This document shows, piece by piece, positions 9,300 to 21,813 of a stretch of DNA of 64,000 nucleotides. Source of the DNA: Taudactylus pleione (taxonomy: Eukaryota; Chordata; Amphibia; Anura; Myobatrachidae). A program made the translations under genes and the position numbers. The stretch is taken from assembly GCA_031769625.1 (NCBI GenBank), contig JAUIMM010001030.1:3148001-3212000 (forward strand), read 5' to 3'. Each line of letters opens with the position of its first letter. Within the stretch, counting starts at the first letter, position 1. A model generated the notes under the pieces. It made no database searches, was not told the DNA's origin, and was given only the letters and a program-made list of their open reading frames with translations.

Positions 9300-12205
9300 C
9301 TGCAGTCTCCTGTTTTTGTGACAAAAGCTGTCCTAATAGGTTTCTATTTTAGCCTTTAAATGGTCAGCAATACGTGGCTATAACAAATTATAATTATTAG
9401 GACCATTTCCCAATAAGACTCATGTTAGTCTTATCCTGTCCTGAAATACTGCCCTCTCTTTTTATCAGTTATATAATTTTATCTAATAATATCTTTTTAT
9501 ATACAACTTTCCACAATCATGGATTATATGTGCTCTCATAACGTTCATTATAATTTCATTGCAACATTTTCACCTGTAGGCTTTTGTAAAGCCTTTAGGG
9601 TTCAATACCCTATTTCTGTATCACTTACAAAAAGTTGTAATACAAAATTGTTCTACAGTAGCTTCACTTGCTCCATTGTTTTCAGTGTCTATCCCCCTGA
9701 TATCTCTGACTATGTCATGCCAGACTTTTGACTAAATCCTTTTGACAGAGAAAATAACTTTGATGGCAGCTTGAAAAGAAAATAGAATTTTATTAGATCT
9801 GAATAGTTTTTTTAATGGTGGGTCACTTTTCATCTTCAAACTGTTGAAGGTCACTTCCTCCATTCAAAATGTAGCCAGGCTAATTAGTGTCATAGCTTGC
9901 TTGTTATTTTAATACTTTCATTCTACACACGGTTCATTCCTATAGGGCCTCAGAAAAATGAAAGAATAGCATTAAAGTGCCTGCTGTTTTAAACATATAC
10001 AGTATATATAAGTTTTCTTTTCAGAATAATGACTCCACCAGTGCCTCAAATTGACTGGCTAATTTTTCCCATATATTTTATAAAATATGTTATGCAGTCT
10101 TTAACACAAGACTTGACATTATTTGATGCCTCAAAGTGTAGTTCTTCCATCTGAGCTTAATGTATCTGGCAAAACGTTTCACTTATTCTCATAATAATTT
10201 TTATACAATATCTTACAATACTGTGACAAGCCTGGGGTACCCAGCCCTATATACGTTCTTACTGCAGGGGACCTACCTCACCATGGAAGAGTTAAAACTT
10301 GTTTCCCCAAAGTATTCTTAAATGGTACCGTGTGTTGCCTCCCCTTCCAACATGAGAGAATTGTGTGCTATATATACTTGTTAATGCTCCAAACACAGTC
10401 CAGTAACCTGGGACTAATGGTCTCCACAATCAGTTTCCCATTGTATTCCCCACTTGGACATCCTTTCTAAATGCAATCCACTGGTTAGACCTTTAGGTGC
10501 TCAAACAGCAGGGGGCCCCCAGGTATCACCCCTCTATCTCAGGGATCAGTATAACTCCAATCAAAGCACAGGGGTGGGTACTTGCCTTTAGCAAACTTTC
10601 CCCATCCAGTTTGGGAAAAATATGAGATACTTAGTAATACTCGGAGCACAGAAAGCTGTTGCAAAACCTGACATTGATTCAATAGTATTGGCTTCAGATT
10701 ATGGTTTCTGCTGAACATGCAATATCCAATTACGGGAACAATGTAATTTTTCTGTTACTCTTATATATTGTATACATTGGTATTAGTAATCTTGATTTGC
10801 CTTGATTGTATAGCAACTTAGATATTTATCTAAGATTAAACCCTGTACCACATAATCAGGAAGGTGTCCTAAAAGTAAACAATACATGTCACCCGAACCA
10901 TTATTAATGATTGGTACAGGTACACCCTGGTGGAGGCTTGTGTGGGCAAAAGAGGTATGCTGTGCCCAATTATCATCACTAGCTTACAATTGCAACAGGA
11001 ACCAATAGTTTAACAGTAACATGACCAATTCACTGCACTGGGTTGGATACACTATGCACATGGTCCCTGGTCACAATTATAACAACAGTGACCAGAATGC
11101 TATGTTACCACAGAGTATGTTAGCATTGTTACATTTATCTGAACAACTATTTAGATATTTATCTCAGACCCAGACCAAACGTTTTGAACTGAATGTGCTT
11201 TATACTTACTTCACACTGCTATGCGTAGTTACTGTTACCTCTGTTTCTAGTAAGCATAATCATTCATGTTGCACAGTACTTGTAAAGAAATAATGCATAT
11301 TTTCCCAAATAAAACAGTCCTCACTGTGTGTGTTACACGCCCAGATTGTATAAAATGCCATTTCTGATTTTACAGCTTCAAGTAAGTTTTTCGACAGTTT
11401 GATATATCAGTCACATAAAATAACAACACAAAGACATATCGCCTGTAGAGTGTTCTCCTCTCTGATATAATATTCTTTGAATTAAATCCCACTATTCCTT
11501 CACTTTCAGCAGTTGATATAATGAGCAATTCCATCTGCACTGTCAGGCACCTTATCAAAGAACTGGAAGACATAAGATAGCAATTCTTACCTCTTTCTGG
11601 CTCCTAGCTTTTTGTTTCTAACTCTCACTTGGGTCAGATGACTTTTTCTTTAAAAGAGCCAAAGAAACATCAGTCACTATTGTCTGTTTATCCCTGTATG
11701 ATCTTTGGTCTTATAGGGAATTCTATTTATTAGAAATAATAGCTCAAGAAAAAAAAATCAAAGCCAGCCCAATTAGCCTCCCCTGAGCGAAAGCCACTTG
11801 GAGAATGGAACTGTTTCAAAACAGTTTAATTTATTATGATTTATTCTTACTTGCAAGAATCCAGAAGGATAAATTATGTCTGTGTTTTGATGGTATACTG
11901 TGGAGTCCCATTCAATATATCAATGAAAACTATCTCCTTCAATTAGTGTTTCAATTTTAAAAGTTATTTGCCTTAGGCACTTAGCAGTTAAAAAACAAAA
12001 ATCTCAGAATTTTTAGAATTAGAATATTTCATTGGTTAATGGAATATTCCAGCAGTGTCACATAACCAGAATATACAACAAGAAACCTGAACTTCAGAAT
12101 TGCCATCAGATATGTCAGTTTTCTGCCTGTAGGTTTCAATTTCTTTTGCATATAAAATGACAATGATAATGCATAAAAGAAACAAAGTACAGTGTAACAT
12201 GTTAT
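9300..12205. other. No recognisable gene; possible LTR remnant near 10.2-10.6 kb
   Basis: The stretch is AT-rich. At 10220-10640 a segment starting TGTGACAAGCC has LTR-like, CT-rich composition, but I see no partner, primer site or target duplication, so I do not call it. Open frames at 11021-11293 and on the minus strand have no recognisable motifs. Confidence 0.45.
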
Positions 12206-12208
12206 ATA

Positions 12209-13268
12209 GGGGTCTATTCATGTAGATTTGCGGTACTGAATTGCTACTTTTCACTCTAGATCGAATCAGTTCGATGCGATCTATAGTTTTGCTAAAGCTG
12301 GGCATACACGTCCAAATAAAATGTCTGTCAGACCGACAGACATTTTATCTGGCAGCCTGCCAGCCGCAGATGTCCGCGGCATACACCGTGAGATTTCTCA
12401 CAGTATATTCGTCCGACATCTGCGCTCCGCTCCAGGCGGAGGAGACATTTCCCTGTTCCTTCCATGGGACGGAACACAGGAAATTTCTGTCTGTCAGCCG
12501 CGGCTGGTAATACATAGCCCAATGCAGCTGACGGTTTACCTGTTAAATATCGAATCGGACGGGCATGCTGGACAATCCACCGTGCCCTCTCGAGTAATAT
12601 TTAACCCTCGGTCACCCGCACACACGCTACAATTATTGGGGTGATCCCCAATAAGTTGCAATTCATGTACACTTACCCCTACTGTGGAATAAAATGAAAA
12701 ACCGGGTCCCGAGCAAAGCGACAACCTAATTGCAATATAAGAGGAACATAAAAGTGCCTTGTGTCTCTGCCCGGTGGATCGGCCTCTGCTGCTGATTGCA
12801 TGAAGCAGACCGGGGTGGGGGGCTCCTCCGGTTAGCAGGTGCTGATCGTGTGACCCATTCTCCAGCGCAGAGGAAATCTGCCGCTGCTGCCCCAATCCCC
12901 TATATCTTTTATGCCCGGCAATCTGGCTGCTATTTAAAGCGGCTCTCTCCCCTCCTGCACTTGGACGTTATAGCCGGTGTGTCCCGTGCCCCAGCATCAC
13001 TTGCTTTCCCCCAGCCTGCCTCTGCTGCCCAGTTCCCATCCATCTCTTGCTTCTGTGGCTGCCCTACAGTCTCACTGCCTGGGCTGTGAATGCAAGATCT
13101 ATACTTGCATATGCGGAAGCGAAATTTACCAAAAGTAGGGAAACCGCAAAACAAATCTGAGAATTCTCTGTGGTAACCCAGTACATGAATAGCCCGAAGC
13201 TGTGAAAAGCTCTTTTTTCACACCTCACGAATGAAAAAGGGTTTTTCACTCTTTTATAAATAGACCCC
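12209..13268. mobile_element. Harbinger-like non-autonomous DNA transposon
   Basis: The termini GGGGTCTATT and AATAGACCCC are inverted repeats, flanked by the 3-bp direct repeat ATA (12206-12208 and 13269-13271). Three-base duplications of TWA/ATA type are characteristic of PIF/Harbinger elements. The interior includes a second short inverted-repeat segment near 12300-12360 (ATGTCTGTC/GACAGACAT), so nesting is likely. No transposase is encoded. Confidence 0.75.
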
Positions 13269-13479
13269 ATAGTATTAAAACAAATATTTAAATTGGAGAC
13301 TATTTTGCATAGATAACAGAATATAGCTTTGTTGCAAAGTGGGAGTACTGTATGTGTTAATAGTATATAAGGGAATGTATAATTTCTATAAATACATAAT
13401 ATGAAAACTATGTCACATACAAGTACTCACTCACATACAAAGCACTCAACCACCCATCTCCCTCTTACATCTCCAAACT

Positions 13480-13800
13480 CATTTATACACACACTCCTTC
13501 TTCTCTTTCACTTCACTCTGAAAATGACCGGTGGCCCATCCACTCCCTGATCACCTCCTCCTATTCTGACCTTCAGGAATTCCAAACCTCCTCCCACATG
13601 CACTCAGACTTTTACCTTGCATCCTACTCTTCAAACCTCCACTGAAATTCATCTCTTCACCACTTCTACTACAGTAACCCCAAAGCCTCTGCATTGCCCA
13701 TCTGTTCTCCCCTCTTCTTGTGTTCAAACCACATCCCTTCTAGAATGTAAGCTCTCACAAGCAGTGCCCTCTCTCCCTTGTTTTTCTCTACATAAATATG
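13480..13800 (+). mobile_element. L2/CR1-like LINE 3' fragment
   Basis: A C/T-rich decayed coding stretch ends with TAGAATGTAAGCTCTCACAA (13742-13761), which resembles the conserved last part of L2/CR1-clade LINE ORF2 (a CKL motif before the 3' end). Only the extreme 3' end survives and it is not translatable over any length. Confidence 0.45.
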
Positions 13801-15012
13801 TAATTACTAGTAAATGGATCCGTCACCTCAGCCCACCCCTGCTTCATCCCCATCCCACCCATGCCCTTCCACTATACTTACTCCCTGTTGCCAAAGAAAT
13901 TGTCCTCCTCTCCAGGTGATCGGTCCCATCACTGACATGGGAACCATTGGGGGTTTCACTGCACATGCCAGGCCAATTTTTCAATGTGTGACCAATGTTT
14001 CTGTTTCCGCTTTTGTATATAATCAGCAGATGTGAGATGCCAGAGGTGGGCTTCTAACTGCACAAGACATCAGCTAAGTCATTAGCATATTTTCGCAAGT
14101 CTGCTGTGTATGGATTGCAGTTGATAAAGGGGGTTTCAAGCAGACCCCCTGCCTCCCATAGCTCACATCAAGTGGTCAGTCATTCAGTCATCTGATATCG
14201 GCCGGAGAGTGAGAGTACACGACAACAGGTTTGTGTGTTACCAAGACCACTCTGAAGTTTATTTGAAACTTACAATCTACTATATTGCACTCTAGTTTAC
14301 AAACCATATAAGGCGTTTCCTGATTATTGCGTACTAACTGCAATTCTATCTATTGGCTAAGCTAATTATTCTGTTTGAAGCCGTTATTTTCCCAGCCACA
14401 ACTTTTATGCGTATCTATACTTATGATTTGAGCAATACTGAAACTTGCTAAAACTTACTGAATTTCCTAAAACTTGCTGAAACTTCCTAAACTTATCTGA
14501 CCACAAGATTATATTGAGCTGTGACTGTATAGGCAAATTTCTACATCATTCTGTACTTCCCAATAACTACTTGCTAAGTTTGTTCAGAGAATTTGAGCAA
14601 ATATAAAATGGATTCCAGGAGCTATAATGGCTCTGACTTTATTACAGTCACCATGGGATTTGCGTCCATCTCTAAATCAGGCCCTATGTATGGTGGTACA
14701 GAATCTTTGTGGTGCCATATTAATACAAGATAATAACTACATTATCAGTATGACAGTCTAAAACAAGATTTGGGGCTCTATTCATCATACTGTAATTAAC
14801 ATTTTTACCTACTTTTGTAGAAATTAAGTATCTGGGCCATTCATTATAAAAGTAATGCAGGAGATATCACTGATATTTCAGCCCCGATCTACCCTCTTGT
14901 CCATGTACACTAGTATGGGGACCTAAATTAATCAAACTCGTAAAATACAACATTTTCGGAGCTTGACAGCAGGATCTTTCACCATCTTCAGATGCCTTTT
15001 GTTCCCACACCC
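13801..15012. other. No recognisable gene; fragments of dispersed repeats
   Basis: I see only pieces such as AAATCAGGCCCT at about 14670, which resembles the terminus of the Harbinger-like elements described elsewhere, and A/T-rich spacer. The region 14768-14990 may be an old short repeat ending near 15012. Confidence 0.35.
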
Positions 15013-15400
15013 CTGGTCAGGGGCACCAAGAGGGGGGGGGTAGCGGGTACAGATAACCCGGGCCCGGGCTTTCTGAGGGGCCCAGGGGGGCCTGGATCTG
15101 GCGCCACCCCCCCTCCCTCACAGCAGCCCACAGCAGTCTCCCTATGCCTGTGGGGCAGGAGCGATCACACTGATCGCGCCCCCCCCTGGCTTTGAGCAGG
15201 GCTGAGGGGGCTCAGAGCAAAGCTTTTTTTTTTTTTCGAAAAGGGGGCGTGGCCATGCCTCCCACGATTAGGCCACGTCCCCTGTTACCCGGGCCCGCCG
15301 CGCATCTTGGCGGGCCTGCCCCTGCTTCCTATGGGAAGAAGATTCAGGGTTGTGAAGAGGGATCTACTTGGATCCCTCCACTCCTGTTCAGCTCCTTATG
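15013..15400. repeat. GC-rich dispersed repeat block
   Basis: The block is sharply GC-rich, with GGGCCCGGG-type palindromes and a poly-T run at about 15223-15236. It is unlike the AT-rich flanks. Composition and abrupt borders suggest an inserted short element, but termini and family are not determined. Confidence 0.35.
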
Positions 15401-15639
15401 CTGGATGCAGGTTTCATGTGTGAACTTCAGTTCACGAATGCGCACTATCACTGTCAAGTCAGATAGAAATCGTGGGGACAGATGCTTTTCAGGTCAGCTG
15501 TCTCCACATCGTAGCAATGTTGAATTGCTCCAGTGATTTTCTATCCACCGCTGCTACTCAAAGCAAGTTGGATACTTAATTTTTAAGGGCCACCTCCTAG
15601 CTCCCGATAATTAACATGTTAAAGAGACCCCTTGATGCT

Positions 15640-16285
15640 AGATTTAAATGATTTTCAGACAGTTTTTCTTCCCAGTATTTAAATAAAAATGTATTGAGAA
15701 AGGATAAAATCACAACACAATATTTCTCAAGAACTGTATCTTCTCTTTCCTACTATTTTTACTTTCCTAATCTGCTTTACAAAGTTGTACCTCACTTAAT
15801 CCCAACATATTTCATTAGCTTTCTTATTTCCATTCTTTTCAGTTTATTCAAATTGTAGAAAGCATTTTAACCATCTACCATTATTCTAGTAGAGTCATCA
15901 CTGTGTTCATGTGAAACCAAGCTGGGAGACCTTGGCACTGCCTGCATCATTATTATAAAATAATGAGTCTGCTTTGTGACTTTACGGGCTGTTTGAATTC
16001 GAATCTCGAACATTAGGGCTGTAGCATGCTGCAGGAATCCATCATGTACAGTAGCTCCTGGGTAATTAAATGATTTTATGTGTAAAAGCTCTTTTCTAAA
16101 ACAATATATCTACAAAAAACATTAAGGTTTTAGTAAGTGGAAAAAAAAATGATAATAAATTTCCACGCAAACATTATTTATCCACATCTTCTAGGATTTT
16201 CTGTTGACATTATTCATAGAAAGATCAAATGTTGAGTGTTCTATCATAGAAAATCATGACAAATTTAATAATGACAACTAATGAT
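15640..16285. other. No recognisable gene
   Basis: This is AT-rich unique-looking sequence with no bounded repeat or coding signal. Confidence 0.4.
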
Positions 16286-16291
16286 GTAAGA

Positions 16292-16773
16292 GGGGGATGC
16301 GATCGACATCCCGGCGGTTGGGATGCTGACGCTTTCATTACGGGCTCCAAAATAATGATGTCAGTCAGAGTCCCGGTGCCAGCATCCCGACCACCGGGAT
16401 GCCGAAGGGAAGTAGCAGGGTTGGGGGGAGGGTTAGGTTTAGGGGTTAAGGTTAGGCACTAGGGGGAGGGTTAGAGTTAGGAACTAAGGGGGGGAAGGTT
16501 AGGGTTAGGGGTAAGGGTTATGCACTAGGGGAGGGTGGGGGTTAGGCACTAAGGGGAATGGTTAGGTTTAAGGTGAAGGGAGAGGAAGGTTAGGTTCAGG
16601 CACTAGGGGGAGGTTAGGGTCAGGCACCAAAGAGGGAGAGTTAGGATTAGGGTAGGGAGAGAGGGAGGGTTAGCATACCAAACTACAAGTATCGGTATGT
16701 TAACCCTGGCGGGGTCCCAGCGTCGGGATTCTGACCGCCAGGATCCCAACTGTCAGTATTTCATACTGATCCC
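16292..16773. repeat. MITE-like element with TTAGGG-like interior
   Basis: GC-rich ends (GGGATGCGATCGACATCCCG and CAGTATTTCATACTGATCCC) enclose about 240 bp of degenerate GGGTTAGG/GGCACTAGGG units (16429-16665). The right end resembles that of the element at 40.73-41.26 kb (ATTTCATACCAATTCCC). It abuts the Harbinger-like element that follows. A target duplication was not found. Confidence 0.55.
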
Positions 16774-16779
16774 GACACA

Positions 16780-17377
16780 GGGCCTGATTCAGAGCTGGAC
16801 GCTATGTGCGCTCGCTCGTCCAGAAAAAGGGGCTGGCTATTTAAATTGAGCGCTAGCTCTTTGCGGTCTGTTGACGCCTCTATGTCTGAACGAGCGAACA
16901 AAACATGCAGACTTTTTTTGTAAAAAACGCCCCCTGGCCGCTCGCATCATACGTCATCTCCGCTATTTATTAGATTAATCGAGTACATCGAAAGGCGAAT
17001 GAACTGCTCGCTATTCTTGTGGTTGCATTTTCCTACCGCAATCATGCGAGCAGTTCTGGCTAAAAGACACCCAACTGACGTGGTCGATTACGCTGCTTTG
17101 TTAATTATGCACACCCTTAAAACGCCCGTTTTGACCTTTTGGCACGCCTGAGTTCGGATCTCCACTCCCCGTTTTCAAGCACCTTCCCCTGTTACCACCC
17201 ACAAACGCCTCATCCTGTCTCTCAAATTAGCAGGCATTCGCTATTTTGCGAGCACACGATTTTCAACCACACTGACTGGTTCGCGCATGCGTACTAAAAC
17301 CCATACGCATGCGCAGATGTGCGAACATCGCTCAGAGCGAACGAGCGGCCGCTTACGAGCGGCTCTGAATCAGGCCC
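16780..17377. mobile_element. Harbinger-like MITE, near-perfect 16-bp termini
   Basis: The left end GGGCCTGATTCAGAGC is mirrored exactly by GCTCTGAATCAGGCCC at the right end, with a 3-bp flanking repeat ACA (16777-16779 and 17378-17380). The 598-bp interior has several local inverted repeats and no transposase. A truncated copy in reverse orientation lies inside the retroviral gag at 25.15-25.55 kb. The termini also resemble those of the hairpin-rich elements at 24.0, 33.6 and 49.0 kb. Confidence 0.85.
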
Positions 17378-17380
17378 ACA

Positions 17381-18580
17381 GGTCATGTTTGGACTGTTCT
17401 ATATGACATCATCAATGATGTCATTAATTTTTTGTCATTTTATTTCATGAATTGTGATAAAGAAATGAGTCATAAAATATAATATATGTAGTGTGCTCAA
17501 TTATTTTGAAAGATAATATTAAAATATTAATGTTTAAAACTTTGTAGCAAATTTGGAGTACATAGCCAGACACTGTATTTCCTTTGTATGTACATTTTAT
17601 AGAGCAATGCAAACCAATTTTTTGGGCATGATTCAGGGGTGCATGGCAAAATACACAGCCACATTTGCATCTTTAGGCTAATGCCATGACATATTCTGTT
17701 CCTACTGAGATGCCCACAGGCAGCAGCACTATAACGTCTTGTTGCAGCTTTAGACACACTATCGGTGCACCATTGAACGCAACATCGAAACTTGAACCAA
17801 CCCTATGGCAGGTGCAATTCTTCCATCTGAATGTGGCATCATGTGATAACGTAACTGCGTTTTTACATTCAGTCTCTGGCAGCAGCACAGCACTGACATA
17901 TCTATGTCTGTCTAGCTACCCAACTGTTAGCTCACAGGAACACCCATTGAAATCCACAGCTATTGCATCCAAATTTATTCTGTGTCTCCAGGGATTTACC
18001 ATCGGGATGCATACGCAGTGAGACTCAGTTACATGCGCAGTACTTGCACAATCGCCCAACTTTGTTTATATTGGCATTGCATGCAGGTAACCTGCACCTC
18101 TAAATCAGGCAATTTTATATGTGACAGATGCACCATTTCAATTTTTTTATTTTGGTTTGAGTGTAATGGGATTCTTTTTTCGGCTTCTTTTTTCCTTTAA
18201 AACAAATAAGTGGTTTTAAAAGAAAGGCTTGATGTGCTCACTTACATCCTCTTATAAAATACAGTATTAGTTGAATTGATATCTGTGTGGGTGTAGGTGT
18301 GTGTGTTGATGTCTGTAAAGGTTTTGAGGTTAAACCGTTTTACAGCTAAATTCAACAATTTAAAATGTACAGTAGATACACTGTATGTTTTTTATTTTGT
18401 GGTGTAGTTAAATAAGAAAGGGTAACTTTAATGCTATTTTTGGTAGAAGTAAATTTGCCACGTAGCACAGCCGATGTGTGTAATGGTAAAATACATTGCT
18501 CACAGATGTTTTGGGTGTACACACTTACAAATGGTTTGGATAATATACAGTATTGTTCATTGGACTGTATGGATGATATA
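17381..18580. other. No recognisable gene
   Basis: The 111-codon frame at 17686-18021 has no known motif and no neighbouring coding signal; I regard it as chance. The remainder is AT-rich spacer. Confidence 0.4.
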
Positions 18581-18590
18581 TCATCTAGTG

Positions 18591-19593
18591 CAAGGGTGGC
18601 CAGACTTTTGGACTTGATAATCTACTTATAAAGCTAAAAACCTATTGTGATATACCGAGCCCGAAAAAGGGGTTGTGGCATGCAAAAAAGGGGCATGACC
18701 TCGCAAAAGGGGAGTTGGGTCTGTCCTGCCGAATTCACACATAGTATCCCCAATTCAAATTATGCCACACAGTAGCACCATCTTATTCACATTATACCGT
18801 ACATAGTGCCCCAGATTCACATTACACCACAAAGTAGTGTCCCTTATTCACGTTACGACACAGAGTAGTGCCCCTTATACACAATGCCCACAGTAGCGCC
18901 CCATATACACATGATGCCCACAGTAGTAGTTCACCTTATACAATGTCTACTGTAGTAGTTCCCCTTATGCAATGCCCCCAGAGTACTGTCCCTAATGCAT
19001 TGCCCCCTGTAGTAGCGCCCCTTAAGCAATTCCCCAGTAGCAGTGCCCCTTTTGCAATGTCCCCTGTAGTAGTGCTCCTTGTGCAATGCCCCCAGTAGTA
19101 GTGCCCCTTATGCAGTGCCCCCAGTACTAGTGCCCCCAGTAGTGCCCCTTATGCAGTGCCCCAGTATTACTGCCCCTTATGCAGTGCCCCCAGTAGTGGT
19201 GCACTTTATACAGTGCCCCAAGTAGCAGTGCCCCTTAAACATAAATACACAGACACACACACTCAACACTATACTTATGTGAATCCCCGATCCTGCACCC
19301 GCAGCTGTCCTACTGCTCCTCCCGATCAGCACTATGACATCTCCCTTCACCCACTGTGGAAACTGGAAGATGGAGCTCAGGAGTGAGATCCAGCCCCCAC
19401 TTGCCACTGCAGTGAAGGAGCTGCCAGGTGCCGGCTGGCAACAAAATCTCAGTAGGTGCCTGGCAAATGGAGTAGGCAGCAGTGGCAGCAGCCAATAAGA
19501 ACCTGCCTGACTCTTATTGGCTGCTGCTGGCTATTCCCAGACATCCACTGAGATCGACCCGTCGCGTGTCGATCGACGTTTTGGTCACCCCTG
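18591..19593. mobile_element. hAT-like non-autonomous transposon with degenerate internal repeats
   Basis: The ends CAAGGGTGGCCAGAC and the complement of TTGGTCACCCCTG are imperfect inverted repeats of hAT type. They are flanked by an 8-bp direct repeat with one mismatch (ATCTAGTG at 18583-18590, GTCTAGTG at 19594-19601). Much of the interior (about 18780-19240) is a degenerate tandem array of roughly 30-40-bp units built on CAGTAGTAGTGCCCCTTATG. No transposase is present. Confidence 0.82.
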
Positions 19594-19879
19594 GTCTAGT
19601 GTGTACCCAGGACAACACTTTCAATTGCTACACTCGCTCAAACGACTTCACTTCTGAAAGTACATTAGGTTGCTACATTGTTTCAGGTCTATTTCCAGGT
19701 TTGTCCAGTATAGTGGTGGGGTGAAGTAAAGCAAGAGTTAATTCTTCAGTTTTTCAAAAAAATTTATATTGTGTTGAAGGGTTTTTATTCTACTCTTTCT
19801 TCTGTCCCCACACAGGGTACTCAAAGTTATAAGTAATGCTCCTTCTCTTATAATCTATTCAGTGTTTAATGAATGGGAT

Positions 19880-20545
19880 GTACTCAAAAGATTGACAATA
19901 AAAATGTCGACATAATGTTATAATGTCGACATTGCTAAAATGTGTTAACATTCTCAAAAGATCAACAGGTGAAATGTCGAAATTCTCAGAATGTTGACAT
20001 TAGGGTAAGGCTGTTGGTGGGAGGGTTGGGGTTAGGCTGCTGGGGGAGGTTAGGGTTAGGCTGTGGGGGGGGTTAGGGTTAGGCTGTGGGGGGAGGTTAG
20101 GGTCGTGCTGTGGGGGGAGGTTAGGGTTAGACTGTGGGGGGAGGTTAGGGTTAGGCTGTGGGGGGAGGTTAGGGTCATGCTGTGGGGGGAGGTTAGGGTT
20201 AGACTGTGGGGGGAGGTAAGGGTTAGGCACTAGAGGGAGGGTTAGGAGTTGGGATGGGGAGGGTTAGGGTTAGGAAACGGGTATAAATACTCAACCAAAC
20301 ATCAGAGGTCTGACCTGGAAGTCACAGTCACATGGCCGTCGGGACCTGGAATATGCTGCTGGAGTTGCTACAGCTGTCAGGAGCAAGTTAATCACTGCAG
20401 GGCCACAGGGACCATATGTCACCATTCTAACATGTTGACTTTTCTTCGCTTTCTACATGATGTATGTTGACATGGCCAATGTCAATATTATGACCATGTC
20501 TACATGATGAATGATGACATTATGATTGTTGACATATCCTATCCA
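19880..20545. repeat. GTCGACAT-rich element with GGGTTAGG tandem interior
   Basis: ATGTCGACAT words occur at both ends (about 19905-19995 and 20435-20540). The interior (19995-20275) consists of GGTTAGGGTTAGGCTGTGGG units of about 30 bp. This is the same layout as 8998-9290 in inverse orientation. Confidence 0.6.
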
Positions 20546-20806
20546 ACCCTCAAATAATAGTATAATTAAGTCTTGGGGAATCAGCATACCAATGATTGTC
20601 ATCCCCTACACCCTTTTCAACTTAGTGACAGTCAGAAGATTTCTCCAACAGAATATACATAGGCTGATTGTAAGCAGTAAATGGGGAGTCAGAGAGCCAA
20701 AATGGCAATCCCATTTATTTAATTTTCAGTGCCAGTAAAAGGATAATTTTTGCACAGCATCCACTGAATGACTGTCCGCAAACTGACTATCAGTATTTAT
20801 ACAGTA

Positions 20807-21631
20807 GGGTCTATGTACTAAGCCTTGCAGAGGCTCCCGAAAATCGGGTGGTGCTCCCAGCCCCCTAGAAGAATGGGCAAGTCTCCTGACCAGCGCCACC
20901 CCCCCAACCCCTCATCCCCAGCCGTTTGCTCCCCCTTGTAATTAGCTGGTCCTGGGTAGCTGATGATGTGATTCCTGCTGAATTGCATCATCGTGGCCAA
21001 GCCCCCAGCTGCACAGTGGCTGTAATCTCATCATTTTGTAGTGGGGGCATGGCTGCAATGATGCAATCATGCATTCACCCCCCAAAATTTGCATTCACGC
21101 CCCCAAATTCGCCCCCCTGCTGTTCTGATCTGGCTGCTTCCTCCTGGAAAAGGCAGCCAGATTGTCAGCAACCCTGGAGAAAAGGCTAGCGATGGGCGCT
21201 CCATCGCGAGGGGTCTCGTAGCAGATGGGGCGAGCTGTCGATGTTAAGTGACAGCTCACCCCATTTGGTGGGCGGGCCGGAGGCATGCCCTGCCAAATGG
21301 AGGCATTCCAGTTGGAACGCTTGCCATTTGGGGGCGGCCCCACTGACATCATTGATGATGTCAGTGGGGAACTTCCTGCTCAAACAGAGCAGGAAGTTCC
21401 CTGGGGCTTACGAGTGCCTAGACCCAACCTTAGGGTCTGGTTGTAAGCCCCGATGGTCGCGATGGTGATGACCATCGTGACCATCACCCTGATCGCAAGC
21501 TAAGCTGTGGGTGGTAGCCCACAGCTTTGCTTGTGACCTGGAGGCAGAACTTCAAACCAAGAGGTGCCCGCCCTTATTCATAATGAGAGATCGCTTCTTG
21601 TGATCGACTCTGAATGAGGGTCATAGACCCC
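20807..21631. mobile_element. DNA transposon with hairpin-string half
   Basis: The left end GGGTCTATG is mirrored by CATAGACCC at the right end. The right half (about 21180-21631) is a divergent, reverse-oriented relative of the hairpin-rich MITE: it shares the GTCAGTGGG-type palindrome (21338-21369), the GATGGTC...GACCATC stems and the TCTGAATGAGGG terminus. The left half is unrelated, so this is probably two elements nested or fused. No coding capacity. Confidence 0.6.
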
Positions 21632-21813
21632 TTAATTATTTAACATAGCATAGATAACTATAACATTGTTCAATACATTTCATTATTATTTTCTTTCAGC
21701 TTGCCAGAAGCCATTCATATACCATCTAAACCCTCACAATATTGTTCCACTATCATAACCTGTGAATAGCACACACATGCATAGTATTGGATATGAGTAA
21801 TAGGAATATGTGC

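Noticed and set aside
10220..10640. Solo LTR
   Set aside because: Starts like an LTR (TGTGACA) but no matching end or target duplication could be found.
16429..16665. Telomere or subtelomere
   Set aside because: The TTAGGG-like units are degenerate, interrupted and enclosed in short transposons on both sides.
17686..18021. 111-codon frame
   Set aside because: No motif, no homologous copy in the window, no splice or promoter context; composition like the surrounding spacer.
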